A program made the translations under genes and the position numbers. Positions 11,993-23,968 of a DNA stretch of 60,000 nt are shown here, piece by piece (the stretch's first letter is position 1; each line of letters opens with the position of its first letter). The notes under the pieces were generated by a model. It was not told the DNA's origin. It did no database searches and was given only the letters and a program-made list of their open reading frames with translations. Source of the stretch: Polytrichum commune. Taxonomy: Eukaryota; Streptophyta; Polytrichopsida; Polytrichales; Polytrichaceae. The DNA lies in the NCBI GenBank assembly GCA_950295325.1, contig OX485808.1, positions 40,074,527-40,134,526 of the forward strand, given 5' to 3'.

Positions 11993-13490
11993 AATCTATA
12001 AATGAACCATGAAAAGATTTTCCTGCAACGGTGATAAAAATGCTATACGGAACAAAGCCTCTGACCTATTGTGAATTATCCAAATGAAAGGCCTGTGAGA
12101 TGAGCTCCACAGCTGAAGCTAAACTTCATGGCAGAGGAGAAGGCCATGCTTGTAGAACTAAAAAATTTCCTCCTAGAAGACCAACAGTGGCATGATTCTC
12201 AAGAACTAGTACGTGAGATTCTTGGGTTTGATTGTCTCACATAAACAAAAGGAAATAGGCGCCATTTTGTCCAATCATGCTATGGACTGATTCTGGCAGG
12301 TGTTCTGGAGAAATTTTGTCTGAAGTTATACACTTGGAGTCTTTTCTTCCTGTCTTGAACTCCTCTGTGCCAATTTTCGAGACCATATTCTCTTATGTTG
12401 ATAGCCTGCTCCAAGTACAGTACCACAGACGGTACTCAAAAATTTGTGATGTTGTCCTATTGAAACGTTGTCACCCGAACTTGGGCTATCCATATAAGAC
12501 TCTTCGCCTCCTCCTGTCCATGGTACACTCCCTGATACAAATTGAAAGAATTCTGCACAGCATTCATTGGGGGAATGTTGCAGTTGCATAGCAATGTTGG
12601 GAGTATGTCACGTGGAGGTCCCTTGATTGGGATTTAAGGCAAGTTCGTGTCCCCATACACATCACACATATTAAGAATCCTTTTTGCTCTTACTTGATGT
12701 AAGCGCGTGCCTCCCAGACTGCAAGCACAAAAAGCAGATGGTTACTATCAATTGTACATCTGATATGTATTTAATACTCCTAGAATGATGAGATGCATAT
12801 TGTTTTTTGAGGTTTAAGTTCAAAGAGAAGCTCTCGTTTTACCTTGACGAATAGTATGATGTTCTCTGCCTTATCTCAGGAACTGTGGGAGGTAACTTAG
12901 TTCTATTCGGTGCCACTCACATTGGCATATTGAACCCTTCCTTGCTTTTTAGTCATCTCAGTCTCAAATTACATGGAATCTCTACATGTTACACAAAAAA
13001 ATTGTTGTATTCATAAGTCTGCTGTGGAAACCATCTTCAAGCTCTTGTCAATCAATGCCCCAATGTATTGGCATTTTACCCTAACTTCTGGGCAACAGTT
13101 CTTCATATCAGTAGAATGAACTATTAGACTATCTAACGACATTCCTTGGAAGAAGAAAAATATGATATTCCCTTCTTTCAGCTTCTGGATGCGTTGATAA
13201 TTGATGCTGCCTTATGACTGTCAGTACTCACTCTTTGAGAGACTACACTTTATGATATGCATGACGTGGTTCATTGTGAAAGAGAAAAGGCATTTATTGA
13301 TGCAATATTTGAGCTCTGTTGATGATTGAAGAAACATATGGATCAAAGGTTAGGATTTCAGGGAAATCTCGACAGAAGGAAAAGGTATGCCGAGGTTCCT
13401 GCACCTGTGATGAAATTGGTGATTCTGTGAACTCATCTTGGTGTAAATGATGAGAATTTGTGAATGCCCTCATCTTGTCACCGATTCTTA
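11993..13490. other. intergenic, nothing recognised
   Basis: No supported gene. Open frames near 12.3-12.6 kb lie on both strands, overlap each other and show no motif. Confidence 0.5.
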
Positions 13491-13850
13491 TTTGCCTTGC
13501 TCAATACTGATTGGTAAACCATCCGTGTAGTGTCACCAACGCTAAAAATGTAAACCTAACATTGTTTGTCATTCCTTGTAAATTGGACATTATACATTTG
13601 CAATTTTTGTCACATACTAAGTGAATTGCCATCCAAATTTCCATCACTCATGACAGTAACTTATTACAGAATTTTTATGATGCAGATTATACCAAAAGTG
13701 GATGACCTTAAAGTAGTTTGGGATGACAGAAATTATGAACTTCTTCATGAGAAGTGTCATTAGAAAAGTTACCTCAGTGACATAAAATACCATATGAAAT
13801 TGAATACGATATTTAGTGCAGTTCGATGTAGTCTTAATATATGTATTAAA
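13491..13850 (+). repeat. dispersed repeat C, copy 1
   Basis: Collinear with 54739-55100, with shared words GTAGTGTCACCAAC, GTAAACCTAA and CAGTGACATAAAATACCATATGA. About 360 bp and rather diverged. It may be a transposon derivative, but I could not define termini. Confidence 0.55.
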
Positions 13851-13943
13851 TGGTGTAATGCTAGACATCAGTTGTGTGGAGTTTACATGGTAACCGCTTG
13901 TACCGGTGGCCTTGTACACTTGACACGTGCCATGATGTGACAG

Positions 13944-14025
13944 GCATCGGTGGTCTAGTGGTAGAATAGTACCCTGCCAGCTCAGCAGTTCGGTACAGAC
14001 CCGGGTTCGATTCCCGGCCGATGCA
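13944..14025 (+). tRNA. tRNA-Gly (anticodon GCC) with an apparent 11-nt intron
   Basis: The 7-bp acceptor stem (GCATCGG with CCGATGC), D arm, T arm with the B box GGTTCGATTCC, and anticodon stem GTACC/GGTAC all form. The anticodon is GCC at 13976-13978. Eleven extra bases (13980-13990, GCTCAGCAGTT) lie between position 37 (A) and 38 (C), the canonical site of eukaryotic tRNA introns; without them the molecule is 71 nt, as usual for plant tRNA-Gly(GCC). T-rich DNA follows at 14033-14057 and can serve as terminator. If the 11 bases are not spliced, this is a pseudogene. Confidence 0.85.
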
Positions 14026-14032
14026 GGTAACC

Positions 14033-14060
14033 TTTTGTTTTTGTTTTTGTTTTTGTTTTG
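14033..14060 (+). terminator. T-rich tract downstream of tRNA-Gly
   Basis: About five GTTTTT units start 8 bp after the tRNA. Runs of four or more T terminate polymerase III, so the tract can end this transcript. It also behaves as a hexanucleotide microsatellite. Confidence 0.5.
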
Positions 14061-16085
14061 AGAGTATATGTTGGAATTTCATTGAAGTAGACACTGTTGT
14101 CTAAGGTATACACCAGATGACAAATAAATCCAAATTCCCCATTCATGGTGAAGCTCACATTGTTGTTTGGTTCTCTAGTTTCTATATTTTGCCAAGGGCT
14201 ATAGATTGTGGACATGTCAAAATATCATGTTCAGAAACATGTTGGCTTTGAGCTTATGATATACACCGGCCCTGAGTGTTTTGTCTAATGTAGACTATTG
14301 AGAATTTAAATCGCTACATTATTAATGCCACAACAAAATTGGAGAAGAGTTCACTAGGTTCTCAAATTTCTCTTGTGTTTAAAGAGTAGACCTAGGATTT
14401 AAGTAAATAAGGGAAAATATTTGTCCAAAGTAATACTGTATATGGAAGTATTTTGGGAGCATTTTCTTGTGCCGTTGAGACATTCATATTGCAAAATAAA
14501 TTTCTATTGGGGAAAAGAACTAGAATAGACTTCTAGTATTATTGCTAAAAATATGATGGAAACTCTAATTACCTATTTGTACTTTGGCAAGCGATGTGGT
14601 CTAGTTGTCACACTAGATGTGAATTTTCCAAAAATATCATAATTTTTATGTGCATAAAACTAAAATGTGTCTTTAACAATATAAATTGTCCTCATTTAAG
14701 ATGAATTTATAATTATTATTATTTATCATAAGGTGTAGCAATCAAAGTGCACTTATAGAATTTCATTATGCCCCCAAAATTCAAGTATAACTCTAGATTT
14801 ACCTAGAACCCGCTTTGGTAAGTTTCGACTCTAATATCTCTTGCACAGCGAGTCATGGACGGGTGGTTCATGCCATTGAGAGAACTCTAGACTAGAAATT
14901 GATGCATTTGTAACATTTGCAAGCAAGATTATGAGTAGATGGAATATATTTCAGAAGATGTGTGCGTGATAATGGGTTCAAGATTGTCATCAATGAAAGT
15001 GTGCTGAATCATGTAGAATTTTTTGATATTTTCTTTGATTTTCAAACTTTTTAATGGTTCATGAGAATCTTGTTCAAGTTAAAACTGTTAGGGCCAACTT
15101 GGCAATGAAATCATGTTATATAGACTGCCGTTTGTTAGTGTCCAATACCTAAATGTTGCCATCTAGTATTATGTTTTGAAGAGCGTGATCTAATCTCACC
15201 CACTGCAAAGTCTCTAGAATCTCACATTGAGCACGATTAAACACTTGGGGTGAGGGTGCTTTACTAATTGATCCACATCAGTTTCAACGATACAAATACT
15301 TAGTCACAAATCAAGATCTGTAACAAAATAAGAAGATTTTATACAGATCTTATAAAGAGTCATGTATCACGTGATGTATGTACAAGACTTTTGTTTTCCC
15401 TCCAGATTGAATGAACGCGTCGATTCACCAACTTCTTGGAAGACCTTTCCCTTGACATCCTTATTATACTAAAAAGTCTCAACCAAAGGAGATAAAGAAT
15501 TTGATCTTGTACAGATCGTGCCGTGCAACTTGAATGTGATTGGTATTGGAAGGAATTTCATACTCCAGAAACTGGCCTGGCACTTATATTAAGTTATAGG
15601 CACTCAATTGGATGTTGATGTTTCACCCACAAAGTTGATTCACATTCGACTTTGATGGAAAAGGTTAGACATATAATTTCTTGACGAAGCTTGCTTTGAT
15701 TTCCTCCTTTCACGACACATGAGGCTTAAGAACTAGAGCCCATTTATATACAAGAAACTGTGTCACCTCGCATGTGGGAGGCCGGGGTAGCAGATAAATG
15801 TGACAAATCTTTCACAACTTATAATTTTTTCATTTTCTAAATTAGCAAATTACCTGCAGTCATTGCAGAGGCGCATACAAGGAATCGCACTCTAGGTCTG
15901 CTTAGGATCCCAACATTTTGTCTCACCGGTTGTCCAAAAGCTGGGCTCAAGGATAACATGATGGTGACGAACTCATCATTTCTAACAGTTGCATTGTGCA
16001 CCTTATCGGCTTTGTCTACAGGCAGGTTCGTTGGTTTGTTGTTGTTTGTTACTGCAAAAAAAGGAGAAAAGGTACATAATCTAAA
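14061..16085. other. intergenic, nothing recognised
   Basis: AT-rich DNA with no supported gene or repeat structure. Confidence 0.5.
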
Positions 16086-16086
16086 G

Positions 16087-16650
16087 GTTTTTTTTTTTTT
16101 TTTTTTTTTTCATACTTAGATCTATGCACTAGGCCGTAGTAGATCTATGCACTACGCTAGCATATTACTCCATGGGTGACGAGAGAATAACACACATGCA
16201 ATTGATGTATAGATGCGGGGCAATGAGTCTTGCTGCAAGGAAACTTGTTTGTTTATTTGTTTTGGGTTGTTGTTGTTGATGCTTAGAAAAGAAAGGAAAA
16301 GAAAATTTAGAAAGAGAGGTCTTTTTTTCTTTTTCTTTTTTTTCACATGACATTCACAGTAGGCCACAATAAGGACCAACACTATCCTAGCACAATACTC
16401 CAAGGGTGTCGGGAGGGTGACACACTTGCAATTGATGTGTACATGCAAGGTAATGAGTCTTGATGTAAGGACATTTTTATGTATGTTTGTTTGTTGTTAA
16501 AACTTGTCAAATTAATGTAAATGTTTTTTAGAAGAAAGGCCTTGTTTTTTTCCCCTTTTTACATATGATCTGCTAAGTAGGCCGCAACAAGGATTGACAC
16601 TACCTCGGCACAACACTCCTAGGGCGACACACTTGCAATCGATTAAAGTA
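16087..16650. repeat. T-run and three diverged tandem units of 207-230 bp
   Basis: A pure T-run lies at 16087-16110. After it, the block with (G/A)TAGGCC..., CA(C)ACTCC, and CACAC(T/A)TGCAAT(T/C)GAT occurs three times, the last word falling near 16191, 16421 and 16628. The first two units also share the downstream AATGAGTCTTG and TGTTTGTTT segments. Units are diverged; no coding. Confidence 0.6.
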
Positions 16651-16897
16651 ACAAGAGTTTAAAGTCCTAGGCTCCCTTCGGAATGGGCAAGTGAGTGGGT
16701 GATTGAAGCTACTGCTAATCACCACAAAGACTTGAACCCTTGACCTTCTAGGTCCAACCATAAGGTCCAACTACTTGCTCCTCATTTGGGTAGCATGAGA
16801 ACATTTTGGTACATCCCTAGGGCAATTCTATGATTGTTGTCTTATATACATGGCAAAGCTAGAATGAGAATGTGCTTATATGAGCACATGGATAGTT

Positions 16898-16989
16898 ATT
16901 GGTTCATTAAGGGTCAAACTTAACTTTTTGGCATGCCACGAGGTGAGCTAAAATGACTTTGACCCTTACATGACCCTTAATGAACCAAT
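16898..16989. mobile_element. 92-bp inverted-repeat element
   Basis: The 19-bp ends ATTGGTTCATTAAGGGTCA and its reverse complement are perfect, and a third copy of the GACCCTTA word is just inside the right end. No clear target duplication was found. It resembles a very short MITE or a foldback remnant. Confidence 0.6.
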
Positions 16990-17330
16990 TTGTATGTCTT
17001 CATTCAAATTTCAAAGACTACCTGTGGAAAGCATGCACCACAAGTGGAATGAAATTATTGAAATGCATGTAGGTGCAAGCATGGTAAAGTGAACCAAAAA
17101 ACTCCTTCAATATACTAAAACCATAATTTTTTGGGTCAAACACTTAAAAGTAGTTGCAAAATGTGGTTGAAATTGGATTTTTTTTTGCATGGTGCCTCTA
17201 TTGTTGTGTTTAGTACTCACATATAGAATATCAAGATAAGATATTTAGGACTTATCTTTCAAAATAATGCTTAGAAGCAAATGGCCAAATCTGGTGTAAA
17301 TATGATGTAAATGTCATGACCTTAAAAATT

Positions 17331-18008
17331 CTCGAGGGGGGGGACTTCCTCTTAGAATAAGTATACACATGCAATAACATAGTATTTTATTAGGAGCTAT
17401 TTACCTACTAGAATGGATTATAAGGCATGCTAATTTTCAAAATAATGGTAAATTATTGTGACTTTATTCTATTAGCAAGCTATTACTTATATGTATATAG
17501 CAAGCTATAATAGGTAATTCTTGTTTTTTTGAAAGATTGATTTGATGATACCCTATATTACTTATATGTAAGAAAGTTCCCCAATTCCCCAAAGTCTTTA
17601 GAGTTTATTATAAACTATAAGACTTGTTCATTGGGCTAAAACTCTTCTAAAGACATAGAATAGTGAATACCTGATCTAGAAGCCATTGGTGATGATGATT
17701 CACTAGTGGTTTCATCCATCCCTCAATTCTTCATAAAAAATCAACAACTAGTCATCCATTCTCCATAATTGAAATGCAAAGTACATGATTTTTCATATCT
17801 AGCCCCTTATGTGCACGGTATTTTATGTGTACCACTTAATAGGTAATTTTATGATGTTATCTCAAATGCTATTTTACATGTAATAATGTTTCGCATACCT
17901 AGAGAACCCTATACTTTATGTAATTGTTGCACCCACGATTAATATATTAGACCTTATATTTTATTGCACGTAATAACCGCTACTTTTTTTGCCAATGCCC
18001 CCCCCAAG
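17331..18008. mobile_element. G/C-run-terminated element, longer copy (degraded)
   Basis: The left end is CTCGA followed by a G-run and the right end a C-run followed by AAG, so the ends form a rough inverted repeat as in the element at 36696-37031. Subterminal words (GTGCAA, AGTAATATAGGGTATCA on the other strand) are also shared. Flanking 8-mers agree at 6 of 8 positions. The assignment is moderate. Confidence 0.45.
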
Positions 18009-18380
18009 TTAATATTTTGAGCTTGAAATAATTTTCATATTCCTTGAAGTTATTATAAACTTTAGGGCATCATTTAAAAAATGAAGAAAATCATCAATTT
18101 CATGTAATTTTAGCACTTTTTGAAAAATAAATGCAATTACTTGTCCAATATCATCTACTTGGACACCACTTGCAGCATCTTCTAAAATATTTATACATTT
18201 TCAAAAACAAATTATCAACGAAATTTGCTTGGCTTCGTAAATCAATGTTTCTTAACGTTAAATATGATTATTTTTCCTTCACAAGATTCAAAGTTAGTAT
18301 GTTGTTTTGGATCACTTTCACTTAAAAGTTTGGAAGGATCAAGAGCTGTCCACTTTCCTTAGCTTGCACCCAATGAAAAA

Positions 18381-18800
18381 TCACACACCGGGACCAACTG
18401 CACTCCCGACAAAAAGTCCCATCCAGTTGAAGGATAACTCTATGAATATCATCTCATCGTAACACTTGATGCCTTTTTGGTTTCCAAAGTTCTTAACAAC
18501 GAGACTTGCCGAATGACGCTCAAATAAAGCCACGAGCCGATTAAGGAGAGTGACCACATAAGGCCCACAAACCTCATCAACAAGGTGAGCATTGAGAGCA
18601 CATTGAAGCAGCTTCTTAAGCTTGACGTACCCCAGGATTATCATGAATCATCGAATTCGGTATATTTATTTCCTAAAAGATTTCGAGGCCTTAGAACAGT
18701 CGGGGACTTCAAGGGTGATGATTCTCCATGCAGATACGGCTCTTGATCAAAAGCTTGGGTCATGAGAAAAGTGACATCAAGGGGCCATTGATCTTCTGTG
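18381..18800 (-). pseudogene. possible remnant of an unknown coding sequence
   Basis: One minus-strand frame reads about 85 residues with balanced composition (including GYVKLKKLLQCALNAHLV) before a stop; another frame just upstream gives a further 45 plausible residues (DVTFLMTQAFDQEPYL). The change of frame and the lack of a start suggest decay. I do not recognise the family, and it may be chance. Confidence 0.25.
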
Positions 18801-19429
18801 TAAAGTCAAAGTGCAAATTACAAAAGGACGCCATGCAACACAGATACCCTTCCAGAAATTTATGAGAAGGCTCGATCCTTCGACCCCTCAAAGGTTGTGC
18901 ACTCCATAAAAAAAAATTTGTAGTGTCAAAGCTACACATCGACTGTCATAAATTTAAATAGGTCATCACTCACATCTGATCCTAAGGAAGCACTTTTCAC
19001 CACTTTTCCCCCAAGAGTAAAATCCATTGTGTATGAAGGGCCAAGGTGGTACATATGTTCTTCAAGACAGGCCCAAAAATTTCCCCAGCTTTCAAAATGG
19101 CACATTCAAGTTGAATCCAAGTTATTGTAAGGGGTCAAAAAATGATGGGTAACCTTTATAAAGCTACAAAAAGTAATGTCACCATTTGAGGATATACCAT
19201 GACATGCAGGCTAAAGTGTCACAATGATCTCCATGAAATCTCCTTAGCAGATAATTATGACTGCAATTATAGAATTTTGGCCTCACCTTAGTTCGACTCC
19301 TGTAAATCGACTCCTGTAAATCGACTTTAATAATGTGCGAAACCAAAGTGCTCGATGACCACCTTCTAAGATAATATCAAGCATCCATTCAAGATGTGCA
19401 CCAAGCAATTTCTTCAAATAAGAGAGTGT

Positions 19430-19572
19430 TGAGGGGATAAGATTCGAGAACCTAGGCTTCCATTCACCTCATTCCAAACATGTTGGAGAGCATCTGTTTT
19501 GCTCGCAGTAACTTACTATGAAAACCTCACAGCGTTGCACAGAATCTCAATCATGGTCACACTGCACACAGA
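19430..19572 (+). repeat. dispersed repeat D, copy 1
   Basis: Matches 20688-20830 in the same orientation, with shared words TTCCAAACATGTTGGAGAGC and GAATCTCAATCATGGTC. The copies start about 1.26 kb apart. Nature unknown. Confidence 0.6.
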
Positions 19573-20487
19573 GAGGGACTCATTCTCCAGGGGAGATAAT
19601 TGTGGCTGCAATAATAGATTTCTGCTTTACCAGAGATCTTTTGTAAATCCATTATAATAATGTACAAACACAACACAAATGCTGGACACAACATTGCTAA
19701 GCCTCATGCTCTCACTAGAATGAAACTTGTCCATTGCAACGATCTGTTGCGATTTGGGCATTGTGACTCATGGCGAGAAGATGCGTAAATAAGTCATTTT
19801 GGTTGTTGACCCGAGGCTTTTGGTTACCCAATATCCAAAAATCTCCAGTTGACAATCAACATGATTGGTTTATGCATGATCTCGTCATGTGTCGCAATGG
19901 CCACGTCGCAACAGATGGTTGCAATGAACAAGTTTTTTTTCTCTCTCTAAGTTTCTCTCACCCTTTCGAAGTAAAAGAGATGTCAACTTCCATGTGGAGC
20001 TTGTTGTAACAATAAGACCTAGGCCGGAAATTTTTTGGAGAATCACAAAAATTTTATTACTGCCAACCCTCGGTTGAGTTGTTCTCTTGCCTAAGGTGAG
20101 AGATAGTGAGGCTTAGCATGGTCCAACTGTGATAAGGTGTATCATTAAGGGTTAAATAAAAAGGAGTTAGACTTACATTTCATAAGGACTCACGTTTGAT
20201 ACAATATTATCAATGAAAATCACAAACCATTCGTGCAATGTGATGACACTATCTATACTTGTGCTAAGTCTTGACTATAAATCTATTAAGGTTCAAACTC
20301 AAAAACATGATCAGTAATCATAGGAGTGTCAAGGATTATGAAAAAATAATGACATATGACACATATTTATGGTACACCTTAATGTGGTTGGACCCAACAA
20401 TGTATAGGATGATGACATTCTCTAATAATATCAAGCACATTGATGTACACCAAGTCTCATCTTGACAAATAAGACAACGTTGAGGGT

Positions 20488-20685
20488 AGTGTCCGGGGAG
20501 ACTTTTGGGCATAATCGGTCAAAATCCTAGTGTTTCCAAGTCCAGCCGGTTACATGTTATGATCTTTTGGGTTTTCTTTATCAAATGTCGAGGTATATTC
20601 CACAGCTTCCTCTAAAATGGCCTGTAATTTCCCTGAAGTCTTCAACTTCAACCGGTTCATCTGTAACTAGCGGCCAGTTCTCCCA
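20488..20685 (-). mobile_element. hAT-type MITE copy, family A
   Basis: Reverse copy with a clear terminal AGTGTCCGGGGAGA and internal TCCAGCCGGTTACATGTTATG. It lies directly before repeat D copy 2. Confidence 0.65.
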
Positions 20686-20687
20686 CT

Positions 20688-20900
20688 TCATTGGTTGAGG
20701 GGGCCTTGGAGACCCTCGACTTCCATTTACGCCGTTCCAAACATGTTGGAGAGCATCTGTTTTGGTCGCATTAAACTTACATGGAAAATCTCAGAGTTGC
20801 ACGGAATCTCAATCATGGTCGTGGCTCACACACTGAGGGTGTGTGTGTGTGTTTTCGTTTCTGTTTCTTTTTCTTTTTCTTTTCCTTTCTCTCCTCCAGG
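20688..20900 (+). repeat. dispersed repeat D copy 2, then GT and CT-rich tract
   Basis: Positions 20688-20830 match 19430-19572. They run into a (GT)n tract at 20840-20854 and a polypyrimidine stretch to about 20898. Confidence 0.6.
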
Positions 20901-23588
20901 CGGGAAGTGTTCCACTTCAGAAGACATCATGCAATAAATGTTTTAAAAAGCTGCAGCTGCAAGAGATGGGCGACTAGTATAGTACCCGGGAGGGAGTCCG
21001 TACAAAGGCTACACAACATTCTATTGAGGTGTCAATTATTTTTCAAGGCTGCCAAGCATCAAGGGCGATTGAGTGGGCGAAGATGATGTTGTCAACTGCT
21101 GGTTCCCGCGAGGCACTCATGGGTCGTCAAATTTCACTTAATTACGGCCATCATCATTCGTTCAGTGCCATCCATACATACATACTTACATACATACTGA
21201 CTGCAGGGTATGAAAAAACTTTCCATACTTCACTCATTTTTCTCTCATTGTTGCGTGGCCACCAGAAGTCAAGACTTGAGTGGCCAAGTACTCTGCCATT
21301 ACTCCCGATGGAATTTATCTTCTAAAAGGTTAACCACAAGTACTGCCTTCACATCTTCATGAGTATGTGGTGGTACCTCTAGGTTATATTACCTCCACCC
21401 AGGCATCGCTGTACGGCCTTTGCGACTCGCTCCGTATATTAAGAGTGACTTTTGCATTATGTCCTTCCAACTCAGCACAATGTTGGTTTAAATTCATAGG
21501 CATTTACATCCAGTAAGCGTCCAGGACCTTGATGGGCCTTGGTGCTGGAATAATCAATTCAAAGGATGAGTCTAGAGTATTTAAAGCGCTGCATTCTCTC
21601 AATCATAAGTTACTCCTTCACATTGACAGATATTTTTGAGCATTTACACACTTGAACACCCAACTTCTGGTATTTCTCATTACACGCATAATATGAGACT
21701 TGGGTCATATTACGTCTTACGTCAATGAAAATCGTCTCGATTATTGCGAAATTGAAAAGTATGTTAAGTTATCATTGTGGTAAATTTTGCATGTTTTTTC
21801 ATCATTGTAGGTTGTGTCGTGCAAGTCTCAAATGCTTGTAGTGATGGCATTAGATTCCTTCACGTTAAAATATTTTCTATCAAAGTAAAAATGGGGGGAA
21901 TGTGTGGGATAAAACGAGAAGTAGTAAGAAACAAGGACTTTCATATGGTCCATGTGGCACATAATATTTGTGGCAGTTGACATCCGTCGTGCAAGATTTA
22001 TTGTCAAATGTGTCAAGTCAACATAGTCGAGAGTCCAAGATCATTTGTTTTCATTACAAGATTGCCGAATTGCTAAAGAGCACATGACTCTAATATTTAC
22101 AATCTTAACCCATTATTAAAAGCATGATAAAAAACTCGCACTATCAAAAGGGACAAACTTGGAGACCTTTTGATTGACACCATGCGATGTTTGAGTTTAG
22201 AAAACATCATCTTCATCCTTGAGTGGATACTCAAGGATTTGGCTCCTTTTAAGAGACATCATCTTGTGGAAGATTGAATTGGGTGGAGAGAAATGATCAA
22301 ACATTCACTAACCTTTGATGGGATGAGGAGAAAATGCAGTTGTGATGCAATAAAGCATTTCATTTTATTTTGTCCCAAAACATTCAAAATATTATTTGAA
22401 GTAATAAAATACATTAGTAAAAGAAGCAATTTTGTAGACTTGTTGAAGTACATGAATTGAGGTTGAAGCGTTATATATTTTGCTTCATGAGCAGGAAAAA
22501 TGAAAATCTAGAAAGATATTTACTACAAGCATTTTGAATTTTGAGCTTTAATACTCATAATCTTTCACATCATATTTGAAGATCATCCAGTGTAAGAATT
22601 ACTTAGTGTATATTGCTTTGCCTATATTGACCTATATTAATACATTTTATTTTTGTAGAAAAGTGATAAGCTCTTAAATTCCACTGACTCAAAAACTAAG
22701 AAATAGAAAGCCAGTAAGGGGTCCCAACGTGGGATGGGGATTTTTTCATACGGAGCCTCATGAATTGCGTTAACCATGCTCACTAGGTTCTATGACGATT
22801 TCCCTTCCAAATGTGACATGTGGTTCCACTTTGTACACCCGTCAAAAAAGTGGGGCCCCTCTCTTTCTTTTTTCACGTCCCAATGACCTTGACATACGTG
22901 TTTTTGGCAATAAATACAGGGGATTGTTAAATTGACCACACACTAGTTAAAACGATCAAAGTCAATATGTAGGGTGTCAACTAGGCTTTGACTTATCATC
23001 CAAGTTGGTCAAGTCTATCAATTCTAACACAAAACTAATACCTTATTCCTCTCATGTGTGCGATGAAAAAAATCAAATTTTGACAGATCATGTGACTGAT
23101 GTGTGACGCATCTCCATGGTCATTTCAACAAACTACGCGATTGATTTCACACTTCCCTAAAAATGAACCAGATTTCATAATTCATCATTTGTCTAGAAAA
23201 AACAGAAAACATAACAGAAAACAAAAAACAAACTAACAGGACCTGACGGAACAGAGAGAAACAGAGATCATAGTTTTTCCCTAACTTTGTCTTTGGTAAA
23301 TTTTCATGATCCCGGAATCATATAATTAGAACGAACATTCTGGGTTAGCTGAGCAGTGGCAGGATTTTGCGGATGTTGCAGACCAGGTGCTCAAGTGAGT
23401 CCTTGCATGCAAAGAAGGTGTAGTTATTGTTATGTCCCCAAGGGAGCATCAATCAGTTTTGAAACCAGTTCCATTTTGTACCCGCCTACCTCTCCCAACC
23501 GATTTGAGGTGCACCCTCAAGTCAACTGGGTACTGGGTGTCATCACAGTTTTTAAGTGCCAAGGAGCTCATGATTCCGTGGACATATA
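20901..23588. other. intergenic, nothing recognised
   Basis: No supported gene. TACA/CATA microsatellite-like words occur at about 21172-21200. Confidence 0.5.
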
Positions 23589-23589
23589 A

Positions 23590-23968
23590 GGGTATGCAGG
23601 TGCTATTCGGTTAGTATTTCTTACATTCTCCGTCTTGATCTATTGATCAGATTTACCACGTCTTGGAATTTGTGTTGTATTAGCAAATTGACGATAAAAT
23701 ATCAACCAAAATTGGATCTCCCCCTTACTGGATGCATTTATAGGTCCCTCCATTTGCGTTAACTACTGGGTGTGTGAAGGAATGAATAAAAGGGTAAAAT
23801 CTGAAGACGCAGTCCAATCTCTTGTAAATAGGCGCCTTGAGGCTTTATCCTGCCTTTATGGTACCTGTACTTCTTCCATTCACACCTAACCACAAAGTCT
23901 AAACCACTTGAATGTAGGTATCCAATTGAGAAAAGTAAAGGAATAGTAGCACCCACATACCTTTATAA
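23590..23968. mobile_element. MITE family B relative, copy 3
   Basis: The ends are an imperfect inverted repeat: left GGGTATGCAGGTGCTATTC, right (other strand) AGGTATGTGGGTGCTACTA. Internally it shares GTCCAATCTC with copies 1 and 2 and with 35117-35493. No coding. Confidence 0.65.

Noticed and set aside
12277-12591. Overlapping open frames on both strands
   Set aside because: No motif, no splice context and no match I recognise.
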